Both the position numbers and the translations under genes were made by a program. From Rhodococcus qingshengii JCM 15477 (GTDB taxonomy: Bacteria; Actinomycetota; Actinomycetes; Mycobacteriales; Mycobacteriaceae), in assembly GCF_023221595.1 (NCBI RefSeq), contig NZ_CP096564.1, positions 1 to 64,000 of the forward strand: a stretch of DNA of 64,000 nt, written 5' to 3'. The first letter of the stretch is position 1; each line of letters begins with the position of its first letter. The notes beneath the pieces were generated by a model. It was not told where the DNA came from and ran no database searches. It saw only the letters and a program-made list of their open reading frames with translations. Positions 43,670-51,148 of this stretch are shown in pieces.

Positions 43670-44449
43670 GTCGGTCGCAGGCAACAGTTGACCGGTGACA
43701 GCGGCCCTCTCCTCTGCGGCGCGCAGTCGGGCGAGATGCTGCTCGAGACGCGGGAGGACCGCGCCCATCGCGCCGGCCGAGAGTGGGTTGAGGTGGCCCT
43801 TGCCGTGGCCGAGAGTGATGACTTGACCGCCCATCGCCTGTGTGGCGCCGACGTACTCGCCCTTCATGTCGCCGGCGACGATCGGGCACTGATTCCGGGC
43901 GACCGCGCCGACGAACATCTTGCGAATGAACGAGGACTTGCCCAGAGCAGGTAGTGAGAGCAGGAACGCGGATGGGTTGGTGATCAGTCCTTCGGCGAAC
44001 CACGTCAGTACATCGCAGGACGCGGAATCCCCGGTGCGCTGGTGCATTCCGATCGGGGTCCCGAGGGTGGGAGCGGTGGCGCCGATCATCCATGGGTTGA
44101 GGCCGCACGCGTGCATGGTGCTGACCTGGTACTCGATCGGGGCGAGCACGGTCTCCATCGCGCCGCCGCCGTCACTGCTGAGGTAGCTGTCGCGGAACCC
44201 ACGCCGGGGCAGTGTGCGGTACGCCCGCCGCCAGGACGGGTCCGGACTTTCGTCTTCGGCGTCGTCGCGTTCCTCGTTGGCTTTGCGCCATTTCTTGAGC
44301 GCACGAGCCTTGTGTGTGAGCGGGAACGGAGCTGACACCGACCCGTTGTCGATCGCTTCGGCAAGGGCCTCGAGTTCGGCGAATTCCCACTTGCCGATGA
44401 TGTTTTCGAGTTCGGCGTCGGTGACGTCGTCCACGGTCTTGAACTGCAT
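43664..44449 (-). pseudogene. 5' fragment of virB4 cut by the IS21 element
   Basis: The first 262 codons of VirB4 (MQFKTVDDV onward, including the P-loop-like LPALGKSS) duplicate 40779-39994. The frame then enters the IS and stops at 43556, so a chimeric protein of about 297 residues lacking the Walker B half could be made directly after SCO6880. It has the same ribosome binding site as the intact copy. Confidence 0.88.
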
Positions 44450-44465
44450 GACGAATCCTCTTCTC

Positions 44466-45965
44466 TCAGCCGTTGCGGGCGATCTTCGAGGTGGTGGTGT
44501 GATCGCCCAACAGCACCCCGACACCGAGACCTGCCGCGAACGCGGCATCTTGCATTCCGTATGCGCGAACCAGCTTCAACATCGCTCGGGCGGAGAGCGA
44601 TTCGAGGATCGAGGACGCATTCGGCACCTCTGTCGCCGTAGCGCAAGTGATCGTCATCAGAGCCGAGTACCGCACCAGACCGGCACCGCGGACCTGTTCC
44701 TGACGGGCCTGCTCGGTGGTTTCGACGCGCATCTCTGCGGCCGCGGAGACCAAGCCCGACTTCTGATTCACTGCCGCACGTGCGTCTTTGTGCTCCCGGT
44801 TCACCTGCTTGGTCGCATCTCCCGCCGAGAACGGCCGATACACGATCGTGAGACGTTTCCGATCGAGGTCGTCGTGCGGCCGCAGCAGCGGCTTGAGGAC
44901 CTCGTCGGTGAACACAGACTCCGGCGGTGCCTTCATTTCGTACACCACTGACACGACGCCGTTGTGGCGGTAGTGATCCCATTTCGTGAGCGCAGACGCC
45001 GGGCCGGCGTCCTCCCAGTCGATTCCGTGGGGCTCGTCGAGGATCTCGAGTTCCTCGAGTTCACGCTCCGCGGACGGGTTGTAGCTGCGGTGCACGAAGG
45101 AGACGATCTGTTCGGCCGACATCGGGGAGGCTTCGACACCGGCGTTGAGCATGTCCTCGTACGCGGCGGGGAGACGACGGGCCAGCTCGGCAGCCATCTC
45201 TTCCGGCTCGGTGCGCCGTTCCTTCGTCGTGGCTTTGAAGGTGATCGCCAAGCGGCACAGGGTTTGTGACCGTCCCGAGGGGAACTCGACCGCCGCTTCG
45301 CGTTGGATCTGCGAGGCAAGCTCCGAACGGGAGTGCTTGATGGACTGTTCGACTTCAAGTGAGAGCCGGTATCCCGTCGCCGGGATGGATTCGACGACTG
45401 CTACCGCTGCGACGATGTCGCCGGGAAGACCCAAACCAGCCAGGTATGCGCCCCAGTCGGCGGTCATCAGATCCTTTTCCGGCGTCGTCAACGCTTCGTC
45501 TCCACCGGGCCAGCATTCGAGGATCACCGTGTACTCGGCGCCGCGGCGCCGGTAGATCATTCCGAACGGATTGCCCAACCGATCCGTGCCCACATGAAGC
45601 GTCGTCGACGCCAACAGACCAGGAAGGCGGTAGCGGCCCCCGGGAATCCGCGAAGTCGGCCCCGACCGGTAGACCGTCGAACCTGTAGCAACACGCTTCC
45701 ACCACTGAATCTTCAACTGCATCACCTCGTACATAGAGCGATGACCCCACCGGATCACCAAGGGAGCGATCAGCACCGCGAACACGGCAGCCAACGCGAA
45801 GCCGTACAGAACGTTTGACGTCACGCCCACGATCAGCGAGACCAAGAAGCCGACTGCGGCGAAGCCCGATGCCCAGATCGACAAACCGAAAATGCCGGTC
45901 CGCTGCGGAACCGAACCCGATCCGTACAGCGGGCGGTCGTTCGTCGTCTCTGCCACGGCGGTCAT
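44466..45965 (-). CDS. SCO6880-family T4SS membrane protein, intact copy
   Basis: The 499-residue protein belongs to the SCO6880-type conserved component of actinobacterial T4SSs. Two closely spaced N-terminal membrane segments (SIWASGFAAVGFLVSLIVGV, VLYGFALAAVFAVLIAPLVI) are followed by a large cytosolic part with RYRLPGLLAST, GMIYRRRGAEYTVILECWPG and long helices. It is likely an inner-membrane partner of the VirB4 encoded next. The ATG overlaps the stop of the upstream gene (ATGA). Confidence 0.85.
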   Translation of the reverse strand: MTAVAETTNDRPLYGSGSVPQRTGIFGLSIWASGFAAVGFLVSLIVGVTSNVLYGFALAAVFAVLIAPLVIRWGHRSMYEVMQLKIQWWKRVATGSTVYRSGPTSRIPGGRYRLPGLLASTTLHVGTDRLGNPFGMIYRRRGAEYTVILECWPGGDEALTTPEKDLMTADWGAYLAGLGLPGDIVAAVAVVESIPATGYRLSLEVEQSIKHSRSELASQIQREAAVEFPSGRSQTLCRLAITFKATTKERRTEPEEMAAELARRLPAAYEDMLNAGVEASPMSAEQIVSFVHRSYNPSAERELEELEILDEPHGIDWEDAGPASALTKWDHYRHNGVVSVVYEMKAPPESVFTDEVLKPLLRPHDDLDRKRLTIVYRPFSAGDATKQVNREHKDARAAVNQKSGLVSAAAEMRVETTEQARQEQVRGAGLVRYSALMTITCATATEVPNASSILESLSARAMLKLVRAYGMQDAAFAAGLGVGVLLGDHTTTSKIARNG

Positions 45966-46705
45966 CGGTTCGCCTCCGGATCAACCGATGCAGTAACGGC
46001 GTCATCTGCCAAGTCGGCACGTGCAGTCGATCCGAACGTCACACCCGCCCGAGCTGCGGGCAGATGCGTGATCCTGGCGTAGGACGGTTCAGTGCTCATC
46101 CATCGCTGTTCGGCGAACACCGTCAGCCACATGACCAGCGCGAGAAGGACCGCGTTCATCCACATTTTCGTGCTGAAGAGGTAGTTCGGCTCCCCCGCGA
46201 CACGGGCGAGGATCGCGCACGCGATCAGTACTGCGAAGATCTCCCGCACCGCACGGCGCGGAAACCACGCCCACGAACGGCTCAGTCGTGGAGCGCGGTT
46301 CGACGACGGAGATACCAGGATCGAGACACCGGACAGGGCAACCGCGAGGACAGCAAATATCCATGCCACCCACAAGGCGTAACTGGCGGCCGCGCCGCTG
46401 GAGCCGACCGCCTCCGCTGCCCGGAGCACCCCGTCGAAAGCATCAAAGACAGCCAGCAACGTCGGATGCGAAGTGCCGGCCTCCGAGATGTCCTCGCGGA
46501 CGGTGTCCAGAGCGATCCACCGCGAGAATCCGAGCACGAACGTCAGCAGCACAACATGTACGGCGAAGTAGAAGACCGGCCACAGGAACCACCACGCTTC
46601 ACGGATGGCCCGGCCCACCGCGACAGCGCGGTCACTGACGAAGACGGCTGCCAGAGAATCAAACCGATCACCAACGGACTTACGGGGAGAAATCGCGGTG
46701 CTCAT
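45962..46705 (-). CDS. Multi-pass membrane protein of the T4SS operon
   Basis: The 247-residue protein has about four to five hydrophobic segments (FLWPVFYFAVHVVLLTFVLG, YALWVAWIFAVLAVALSGVS, AVREIFAVLIACAILARVAG, NAVLLALVMWLTVFAE) and cytosolic ends. Start at 46705 overlaps the stop of an 11-codon mini-ORF (ATGA). Position between VirB6-like and SCO6880 suggests an inner-membrane scaffold role. No family name recognised. Confidence 0.75.
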   Translation of the reverse strand: MSTAISPRKSVGDRFDSLAAVFVSDRAVAVGRAIREAWWFLWPVFYFAVHVVLLTFVLGFSRWIALDTVREDISEAGTSHPTLLAVFDAFDGVLRAAEAVGSSGAAASYALWVAWIFAVLAVALSGVSILVSPSSNRAPRLSRSWAWFPRRAVREIFAVLIACAILARVAGEPNYLFSTKMWMNAVLLALVMWLTVFAEQRWMSTEPSYARITHLPAARAGVTFGSTARADLADDAVTASVDPEANR

Positions 46706-46737
46706 ACGGACTCGCTTTCGGAATTTCGAGTGGACAT
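46702..46737 (-). CDS. 11-codon leader mini-ORF coupled to the membrane protein gene
   Basis: ATG at 46737, encoding MSTRNSESESV and stopping at a TGA that overlaps the next ATG (ATGA). A strong AAGGAGA lies just ahead of it (46741-46748), directly after the VirB6-like stop, whereas the larger gene has only a weak site of its own. Probably a translational-coupling leader. Confidence 0.5.
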   Translation of the reverse strand: MSTRNSESESV

Positions 46738-46748
46738 GGGAGGTCTCC

Positions 46749-48314
46749 TTATCGGGGGATCTGGCCGTGGTAGTTGCCGACTGCACCGCTCGCGATGTTC
46801 GCGGCCGCCGCCGTGCCTTGGCTTGCGGCTTGGCCGGCTGATGCCGCGCCGCGACCGAGTGCTCCCGCAGCCGTGGCAGCGGTGCGCGTACCTGCTCCGA
46901 CTGCTCCCGCGACACCGGCTCCCACCCGGCCGAGCGAACGACCTGCTGCTACTGCGGCGCTGCGAGCTCCCGAGGCTCCTCCACTGCTGAAACGTCCGCC
47001 ATACGAGGACCTCGCGCCGGACGCGGGCGAGCCCTTACTGCCTGCGGCTCCGCCTCCGCCGCCACCCGAGCCGCCGCCTGCACCGCCAGCTTTGACACCG
47101 CTCGAACCGCTTCTGCTGCCCAGCGCAGCCGCGCTGCCGATCACCGCGCCGGTAGCGCCTGCCATCGCGGCGGCCTGCTGTGCGCCGCCACCACCGCCTG
47201 CGTCGACGGGGCCGATCGCCTTCATCAGTGAGGGCAGTGAGAGCCCGGCGACTGCGAGCAGAACGGAACCGATGACAGCCGAGGACACGACGTTCGACGA
47301 TGCTGTCCAGAACGCGAACACGTAGAAGAGTGACGCGACCGGCTTGAACAGCAGTGCCGCGATGACGAAGCCCATCATCGTGGACCAGCTCTGACGCCCC
47401 GTGCCGGCGGCTGACTGCGCAGCCGCCACGGGTGCCAACCCGACCACGATGGCCAACACAGCTTCACGCACGAGCAATGCGATCAACTGCGCGACAGACC
47501 CGAGCAATCCCAGCCCGGTCAGCACGAGCGCGAGAACCGGTCCCAGACCTGTCTTTTCGTCTACCCACGCAATGCCAGTGATCTTGGCGTTGAGGTCACC
47601 GCCCGAGGCTTGTTGGAGCACCCATGTGGAAAACACGTCTCCGATGAGATGAAAAATGATCACCAATGTCGGGAGCAACCCGGCCGAGAACACCGTGCGC
47701 GTCAGCATTTTCGCGGTCTCGTCCGCTCCTTCCGCAACGGCTTGCTGCCTGGCGATTGCCAGTTTCGCGGCCGCGACGATCATGCCGATGACGAACGCCA
47801 CCAGTTGGATCTCCCACGTGAGGTTCCGGATGCCGGACATCGCCTCTCCGCCGGTCAGTCCCGGAATCGGCACCGACATCCAGAACGTCATCACCGTGGA
47901 GAACGCGGCGACGTTGCCTTCCATGACGGCTTTGGTGAGCTTGCCGACCGGGTCGTCCCAGAACGTCGACGCCGCGTTGGTCAGCAAGGTCGAGAATGCG
48001 TCGCCGGGATGAGCGTCAGTGGCGTCCATCGTGCAGCTGACATTGTTCGCTGCTTCGTTGGCCCAGTTGATGAATCCGATGTGCTCGTCCATCCACTTCT
48101 CGACACCTTCCATGTCGTCGGGGACGTTGTTCTTGCACTCCTCGAACGTTTTCTGGAAGCCGTTCTGTCCGTCCTGCACCGGAAGGTTCAGTGCCGGACC
48201 TTCACTGGGCGGCGGAACACTGGGGCGGTCCTGTGCGAAGGCGATGCCGCCGCCGACCAACATCAAGGCCACGGCAGCGAGCGCGACCGCGAGAAGTCGT
48301 CTCAGAATTGCCAT
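46749..48314 (-). CDS. VirB6/TrbL-like T4SS membrane protein
   Basis: The 521-residue protein has a signal-like N-terminus (LLAVALAAVALMLVGGGIAF), an exported acidic segment with Cys (FEECKNNVPDDMEGVEKW), then about six membrane helices (for example ALVLTGLGLLGSVAQLIALL, SAVIGSVLLAVAGLSLPSL) in the pattern of VirB6/TrbL. The last 120 residues are Gly/Ala/Ser-rich and low-complexity. The start at 48314 overlaps the preceding gene by 13 bases. VirB6 proteins form part of the inner-membrane DNA channel. Confidence 0.82.
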   Translation of the reverse strand: MAILRRLLAVALAAVALMLVGGGIAFAQDRPSVPPPSEGPALNLPVQDGQNGFQKTFEECKNNVPDDMEGVEKWMDEHIGFINWANEAANNVSCTMDATDAHPGDAFSTLLTNAASTFWDDPVGKLTKAVMEGNVAAFSTVMTFWMSVPIPGLTGGEAMSGIRNLTWEIQLVAFVIGMIVAAAKLAIARQQAVAEGADETAKMLTRTVFSAGLLPTLVIIFHLIGDVFSTWVLQQASGGDLNAKITGIAWVDEKTGLGPVLALVLTGLGLLGSVAQLIALLVREAVLAIVVGLAPVAAAQSAAGTGRQSWSTMMGFVIAALLFKPVASLFYVFAFWTASSNVVSSAVIGSVLLAVAGLSLPSLMKAIGPVDAGGGGGAQQAAAMAGATGAVIGSAAALGSRSGSSGVKAGGAGGGSGGGGGGAAGSKGSPASGARSSYGGRFSSGGASGARSAAVAAGRSLGRVGAGVAGAVGAGTRTAATAAGALGRGAASAGQAASQGTAAAANIASGAVGNYHGQIPR

Positions 48315-49114
48315 GTCGTAAACCCATCGAGTGTGGTGTGAACTGCGCCGGACTTGCCCGAGTCGTCGGCGGTCTGCATCTTCCAATCGTCATCGCGCCA
48401 GAGCATCGACCACTGCATCCCCACCCAACGCGGGGCAGCCAATACGCCGTTCTCGTCTGCGATTTGGCGCACTGCATATTCGAGAACGACGAAATCGTCA
48501 TCGCAGCTCAGAATCCGGAAACCATCCGGAGCGACCATCGAACGTTTCTGTTCCACCGTGCGGAGGCCTGGCGGAACTGGCTTCGTTTCCAGCTCTTTCT
48601 GTAGTGCCGCGTCGTGAACGGTCTGCTCGAGCAATACCTGCTTGGTGACATCGCCGCCCTCGCGCATCCGGTGCCAGAGGTTCCACGCCGCCAGAGCTGC
48701 GCCCTGCGGAGAGTGGCTGTAGCCGCGGGCAAGATCGCCGTCGACTCGGGCCGGGCCGTCGGTCTCCGAATACAGCATCACCATGTCGAAGTTGCGCTGA
48801 ATCGTCATCCCGCCCTGCGCCGTGGGGAGCTGGCCGGGATCGCACTCGACCCGAGCGCCGGGATCTCGTTGCGGGAGGGCTTGGCCGGCAGGGTTGTTCG
48901 GCACGTAAATCTTTCGTCCGAACGTGTCGGTGGCAGGATCGGCGAATCCGGTACCTCCGTTGTTGCCTTGCGTGGGCACTGCTGGGGTCGTCGGTTGGGC
49001 TGTCGGGGCATCAGGTTCGGTGTCGTCGCCGGCGAACAATGCGAACGACGCTGCAATCAGTACGACAACCAGGGCGATGGCTCCGCCGATCAACCATTTC
49101 TGTTTGGAGTTCAC
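48302..49114 (-). CDS. Membrane-anchored T4SS protein with GYSxSPQGA motif
   Basis: The 270-residue protein starts at a GTG overlapping the previous stop (GTGA). One N-terminal membrane segment (LIGGAIALVVVLIAASFALF) is followed by a Pro/Thr linker and an exported domain with GYSHSPQGAALAAWNLWHRM. It shares the GYSxSPQGAxLAA motif with the lipoprotein encoded immediately upstream, so the two are paralogues. VirB8/NTF2-like scaffolding outside the membrane is a reasonable guess. Confidence 0.75.
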   Translation of the reverse strand: MNSKQKWLIGGAIALVVVLIAASFALFAGDDTEPDAPTAQPTTPAVPTQGNNGGTGFADPATDTFGRKIYVPNNPAGQALPQRDPGARVECDPGQLPTAQGGMTIQRNFDMVMLYSETDGPARVDGDLARGYSHSPQGAALAAWNLWHRMREGGDVTKQVLLEQTVHDAALQKELETKPVPPGLRTVEQKRSMVAPDGFRILSCDDDFVVLEYAVRQIADENGVLAAPRWVGMQWSMLWRDDDWKMQTADDSGKSGAVHTTLDGFTTWQF

Positions 49115-49749
49115 TTCTTCTCCTCGATCAGGGTGTAGCCGTCGAGGTTGTCGACCTCGCGGGCATCGATGTTCTCTGCGGCCGTGGGGAGGACCAGTCG
49201 CCAGTCCCCGATCCACTCCAGTGCGACGGGATAGACGAACAGTGCTGGTGGGGAACCAATTTCCTGCACTACGTCGACGGCCGCCGTAGCGGAATCACCG
49301 GGCGTGTAGTCGGTGACCTTGAACGCGATGAACTTCGGAGCTTGCTCAGCCGGAACAGGGCCGGTGACCGAGACCAACGCTCGATTCGCGGCGAATTCAT
49401 CGCGGCCGGGGCCGGGGGCGGTCACGATCGAGACCATCTCTCCCCAGTTCGCATCCGGGGTCAGTGCGAGGTACGCCTGTCCCCGGATCGCAGCCAGCAC
49501 AGCTCCTTGTGGGGACTGGGAGTAGCCGGAGGGCGTCGTCGACGAGTTCTTCGGCCCATCGGCCAGTGAGCGCGGAAGGCGAACGCCGTTGTAGCTTTCC
49601 CAGCTCACATTCGTTGGGGCGCTGATGGTGTCAAGTGGAGTGGGTGCGGGATCGAATGTGTCGGAATCCGATCCACATCCCGCCGAGAGGGTGAGCACGG
49701 TCGCCGCCAGGGCGAGCGCGGTTACCGAGCGGCGACCGATGGTACGCAT
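49111..49749 (-). CDS. T4SS lipoprotein with GYSxSPQGA motif
   Basis: From the ATG at 49749 (after GAGAAAGAGAAAACC) the protein has 212 residues. The signal ends in LSAGC, a lipobox. The mature domain has SGYSQSPQGAVLAAIRGQAY and a C-terminal VALEWIGDWRLVLPT. Paralogue of the next gene. Lipid-anchored in the outer face of the membrane, likely part of the transfer apparatus. Confidence 0.78.
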   Translation of the reverse strand: MRTIGRRSVTALALAATVLTLSAGCGSDSDTFDPAPTPLDTISAPTNVSWESYNGVRLPRSLADGPKNSSTTPSGYSQSPQGAVLAAIRGQAYLALTPDANWGEMVSIVTAPGPGRDEFAANRALVSVTGPVPAEQAPKFIAFKVTDYTPGDSATAAVDVVQEIGSPPALFVYPVALEWIGDWRLVLPTAAENIDAREVDNLDGYTLIEEKK

Positions 49750-49763
49750 GGTTTTCTCTTTCT

Positions 49764-50039
49764 CTAGACGATCAGGCGATTGCCGATGGTGGCGGCCGAG
49801 CCAACGAGGACGGCGCACGCGCAGATCCGGACAAGGGTTTTGTCTTGGAGGATTTGGCCGGCGTTATGGGTGCGTTGATAGCCGAGCATCGCCCCGAAGA
49901 CGACGAGCGCGGCGACGCACGCGAAGATGCCGATGAAGCTCACGTAGCGCAGTACCAGCATCAACGGCTCCCACATTTCGGTCGGCAGTCGTTGCCGATC
50001 GGATGGGGGCTGGGCGATCAATATCGGTGCGGTGCGCAT
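49764..50039 (-). CDS. Small two-pass T4SS membrane protein
   Basis: The 91-residue protein has two hydrophobic helices (YVSFIGIFACVAALVVFGAM, and LVRICACAVLVGSAATIG) separated by a short polar loop, a layout seen in VirB2/VirB3-like subunits. It is 14 bases upstream of the lipoprotein gene and 7 bases downstream of another small membrane protein gene. An internal ATG (Met22) could be the start. Confidence 0.65.
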   Translation of the reverse strand: MRTAPILIAQPPSDRQRLPTEMWEPLMLVLRYVSFIGIFACVAALVVFGAMLGYQRTHNAGQILQDKTLVRICACAVLVGSAATIGNRLIV

Positions 50040-50046
50040 GGTCGTG

Positions 50047-50352
50047 TCAGCTCGCGAGTTGATTGATCACAGCGGGGGCGAGGCCGATGACGACAGAGCC
50101 GATCATGGCGCCGATGATCTTGGCTTTGCCATCTCCGTCGCGGGTGCCGTTGCGTTCCATCGCGAGCATGATGCCGCCGACGATCAGGCCGCAGACGGTG
50201 AGGAAGATGCCGCCGTACTTGAGCCAGGACATCAGTAGGCCGAACTTCTCCACACCTGGAATTGGCTGTGGAGTTTCGTTGCCGATCTGTGCCAGAACAT
50301 CAACGCTGGCAGCGTGATACGCCACCTGGGCGGAGGAGAGGAATGCGACCAT
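50047..50352 (-). CDS. VirB2-like small membrane protein
   Basis: The 101-residue protein has two hydrophobic helices (LKYGGIFLTVCGLIVGGIML and AKIIGAMIGSVVIGLAPAVI) around a charged loop (MERNGTRDGDG), as in VirB2/pilin-like T4SS subunits. The first 45 residues could be an exported leader. Likely forms part of the membrane channel. Confidence 0.65.
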   Translation of the reverse strand: MVAFLSSAQVAYHAASVDVLAQIGNETPQPIPGVEKFGLLMSWLKYGGIFLTVCGLIVGGIMLAMERNGTRDGDGKAKIIGAMIGSVVIGLAPAVINQLAS

Positions 50353-50397
50353 GATGGTGCCTTTCTGTTGGTGAGGGTTACTTCGAGGTGGAGCAAT

Positions 50398-51054
50398 TCA
50401 GGGGGCTTGTTGGGCTGCGGCGAGCCGTGCCGCGGCGAAGATTTCCGCGCCGATCTCGGCGAGTTTGGGATCCGGGTATGCGGTGGGGTCCGTGCGCCGC
50501 AATTTCGATCCGGGCGGTGGAGGAGGATCGCTCGGCGACCACACCGGCATCTGCGAGTAGGTCAACGTGCGGTAGCTCGGCAGGTACGGCAGTCGCCAGA
50601 ACTGCGGGGCAGCCGACTCGACGACGTCGAGTTGACGCCGCAAAGTGGCAGGCAACTTGCCGTCAGCGTCGGGAACGGTGAGCAGTCCGAGTAGGGCGCA
50701 GTCTCCGCTCAGTCCCGCGATTGCCTGTAAGAGCAGTTCGTGAGCGCTTTGCAGTCCCTCACGGTGGGTGCGGGCGACGATTACGACACCGCGATAGCGA
50801 TCGGCGGCCGGCCATCCCCGACGAGAGTCACCGGCCGGCGCCCAGGTTCGCGTCAATGTCGACACACAGGCACCGCCGTGTGCGCCGAGTAACCAAAACG
50901 CCGGACGCGGAGCGGTTGTCGCTATCGCTTCGTCCCACACCGGAGCACGCGACTCGGGTGGTGGAACTCGCAGACCGGCGGGAACGACGATCCGGCCGGC
51001 CCCGGTGTCGGGGTCGTTACCCGGAACGCCCTCACGAGCGAGAGGTGAAGCCAT
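50398..51054 (-). CDS. Degenerate P-loop protein, DUF6668-like
   Basis: The 218-residue protein starts at the ATG at 51054 with AAGGA upstream. FWLLGAHGGACVSTLTRTW looks like a ParA/MinD-type P-loop (GxxGGxGKST) in which the Lys is Val, so it probably binds without hydrolysing or not at all. VVIVARTHREGLQSAHELL follows. The C-terminal third is Pro-rich. Such proteins recur in actinobacterial T4SS operons. Confidence 0.7.
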   Translation of the reverse strand: MASPLAREGVPGNDPDTGAGRIVVPAGLRVPPPESRAPVWDEAIATTAPRPAFWLLGAHGGACVSTLTRTWAPAGDSRRGWPAADRYRGVVIVARTHREGLQSAHELLLQAIAGLSGDCALLGLLTVPDADGKLPATLRRQLDVVESAAPQFWRLPYLPSYRTLTYSQMPVWSPSDPPPPPGSKLRRTDPTAYPDPKLAEIGAEIFAAARLAAAQQAP

Positions 51055-51075
51055 CTTCGGTTTCCTTCCATCAAC

Positions 51076-51096
51076 GGTGGTGGTGCCACCACCACC
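51076..51096. promoter_or_regulatory. GGTGGTGGT/ACCACCACC hairpin ahead of the P-loop gene
   Basis: Nine-base perfect stem (51076-51084 with 51088-51096) and a 3-nt loop in the leader between the terminator and the P-loop gene start. May shape translation. Confidence 0.35.
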
Positions 51097-51110
51097 GCGA
51101 ACAACCTGCT

Positions 51111-51144
51111 CAGGTGAGGGACACGAGAGCGTGCCCCTCACCTG
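51111..51144 (-). terminator. 10-bp hairpin after the cutinase-like gene
   Basis: CAGGTGAGGG (51111-51120) pairs with CCCTCACCTG (51135-51144), 4 bases beyond the cutinase-like stop. It may attenuate transcription into the rest of the operon. Confidence 0.6.
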
Positions 51145-51148
51145 CGGA

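Larger units (their letters stand above)
41061..44730. repeat. 1084-bp tandem duplication, unit B, interrupted by IS21
   Basis: Unit B is 41061-41083 plus 43670-44730, with the IS21-family element (41084-43663) and its second target copy (43664-43669) inserted. The break with flanking unique sequence is at 44730/44731, where SCO6880 continues. Homologous recombination between the units would delete the IS and restore the single-copy operon. Confidence 0.9.
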
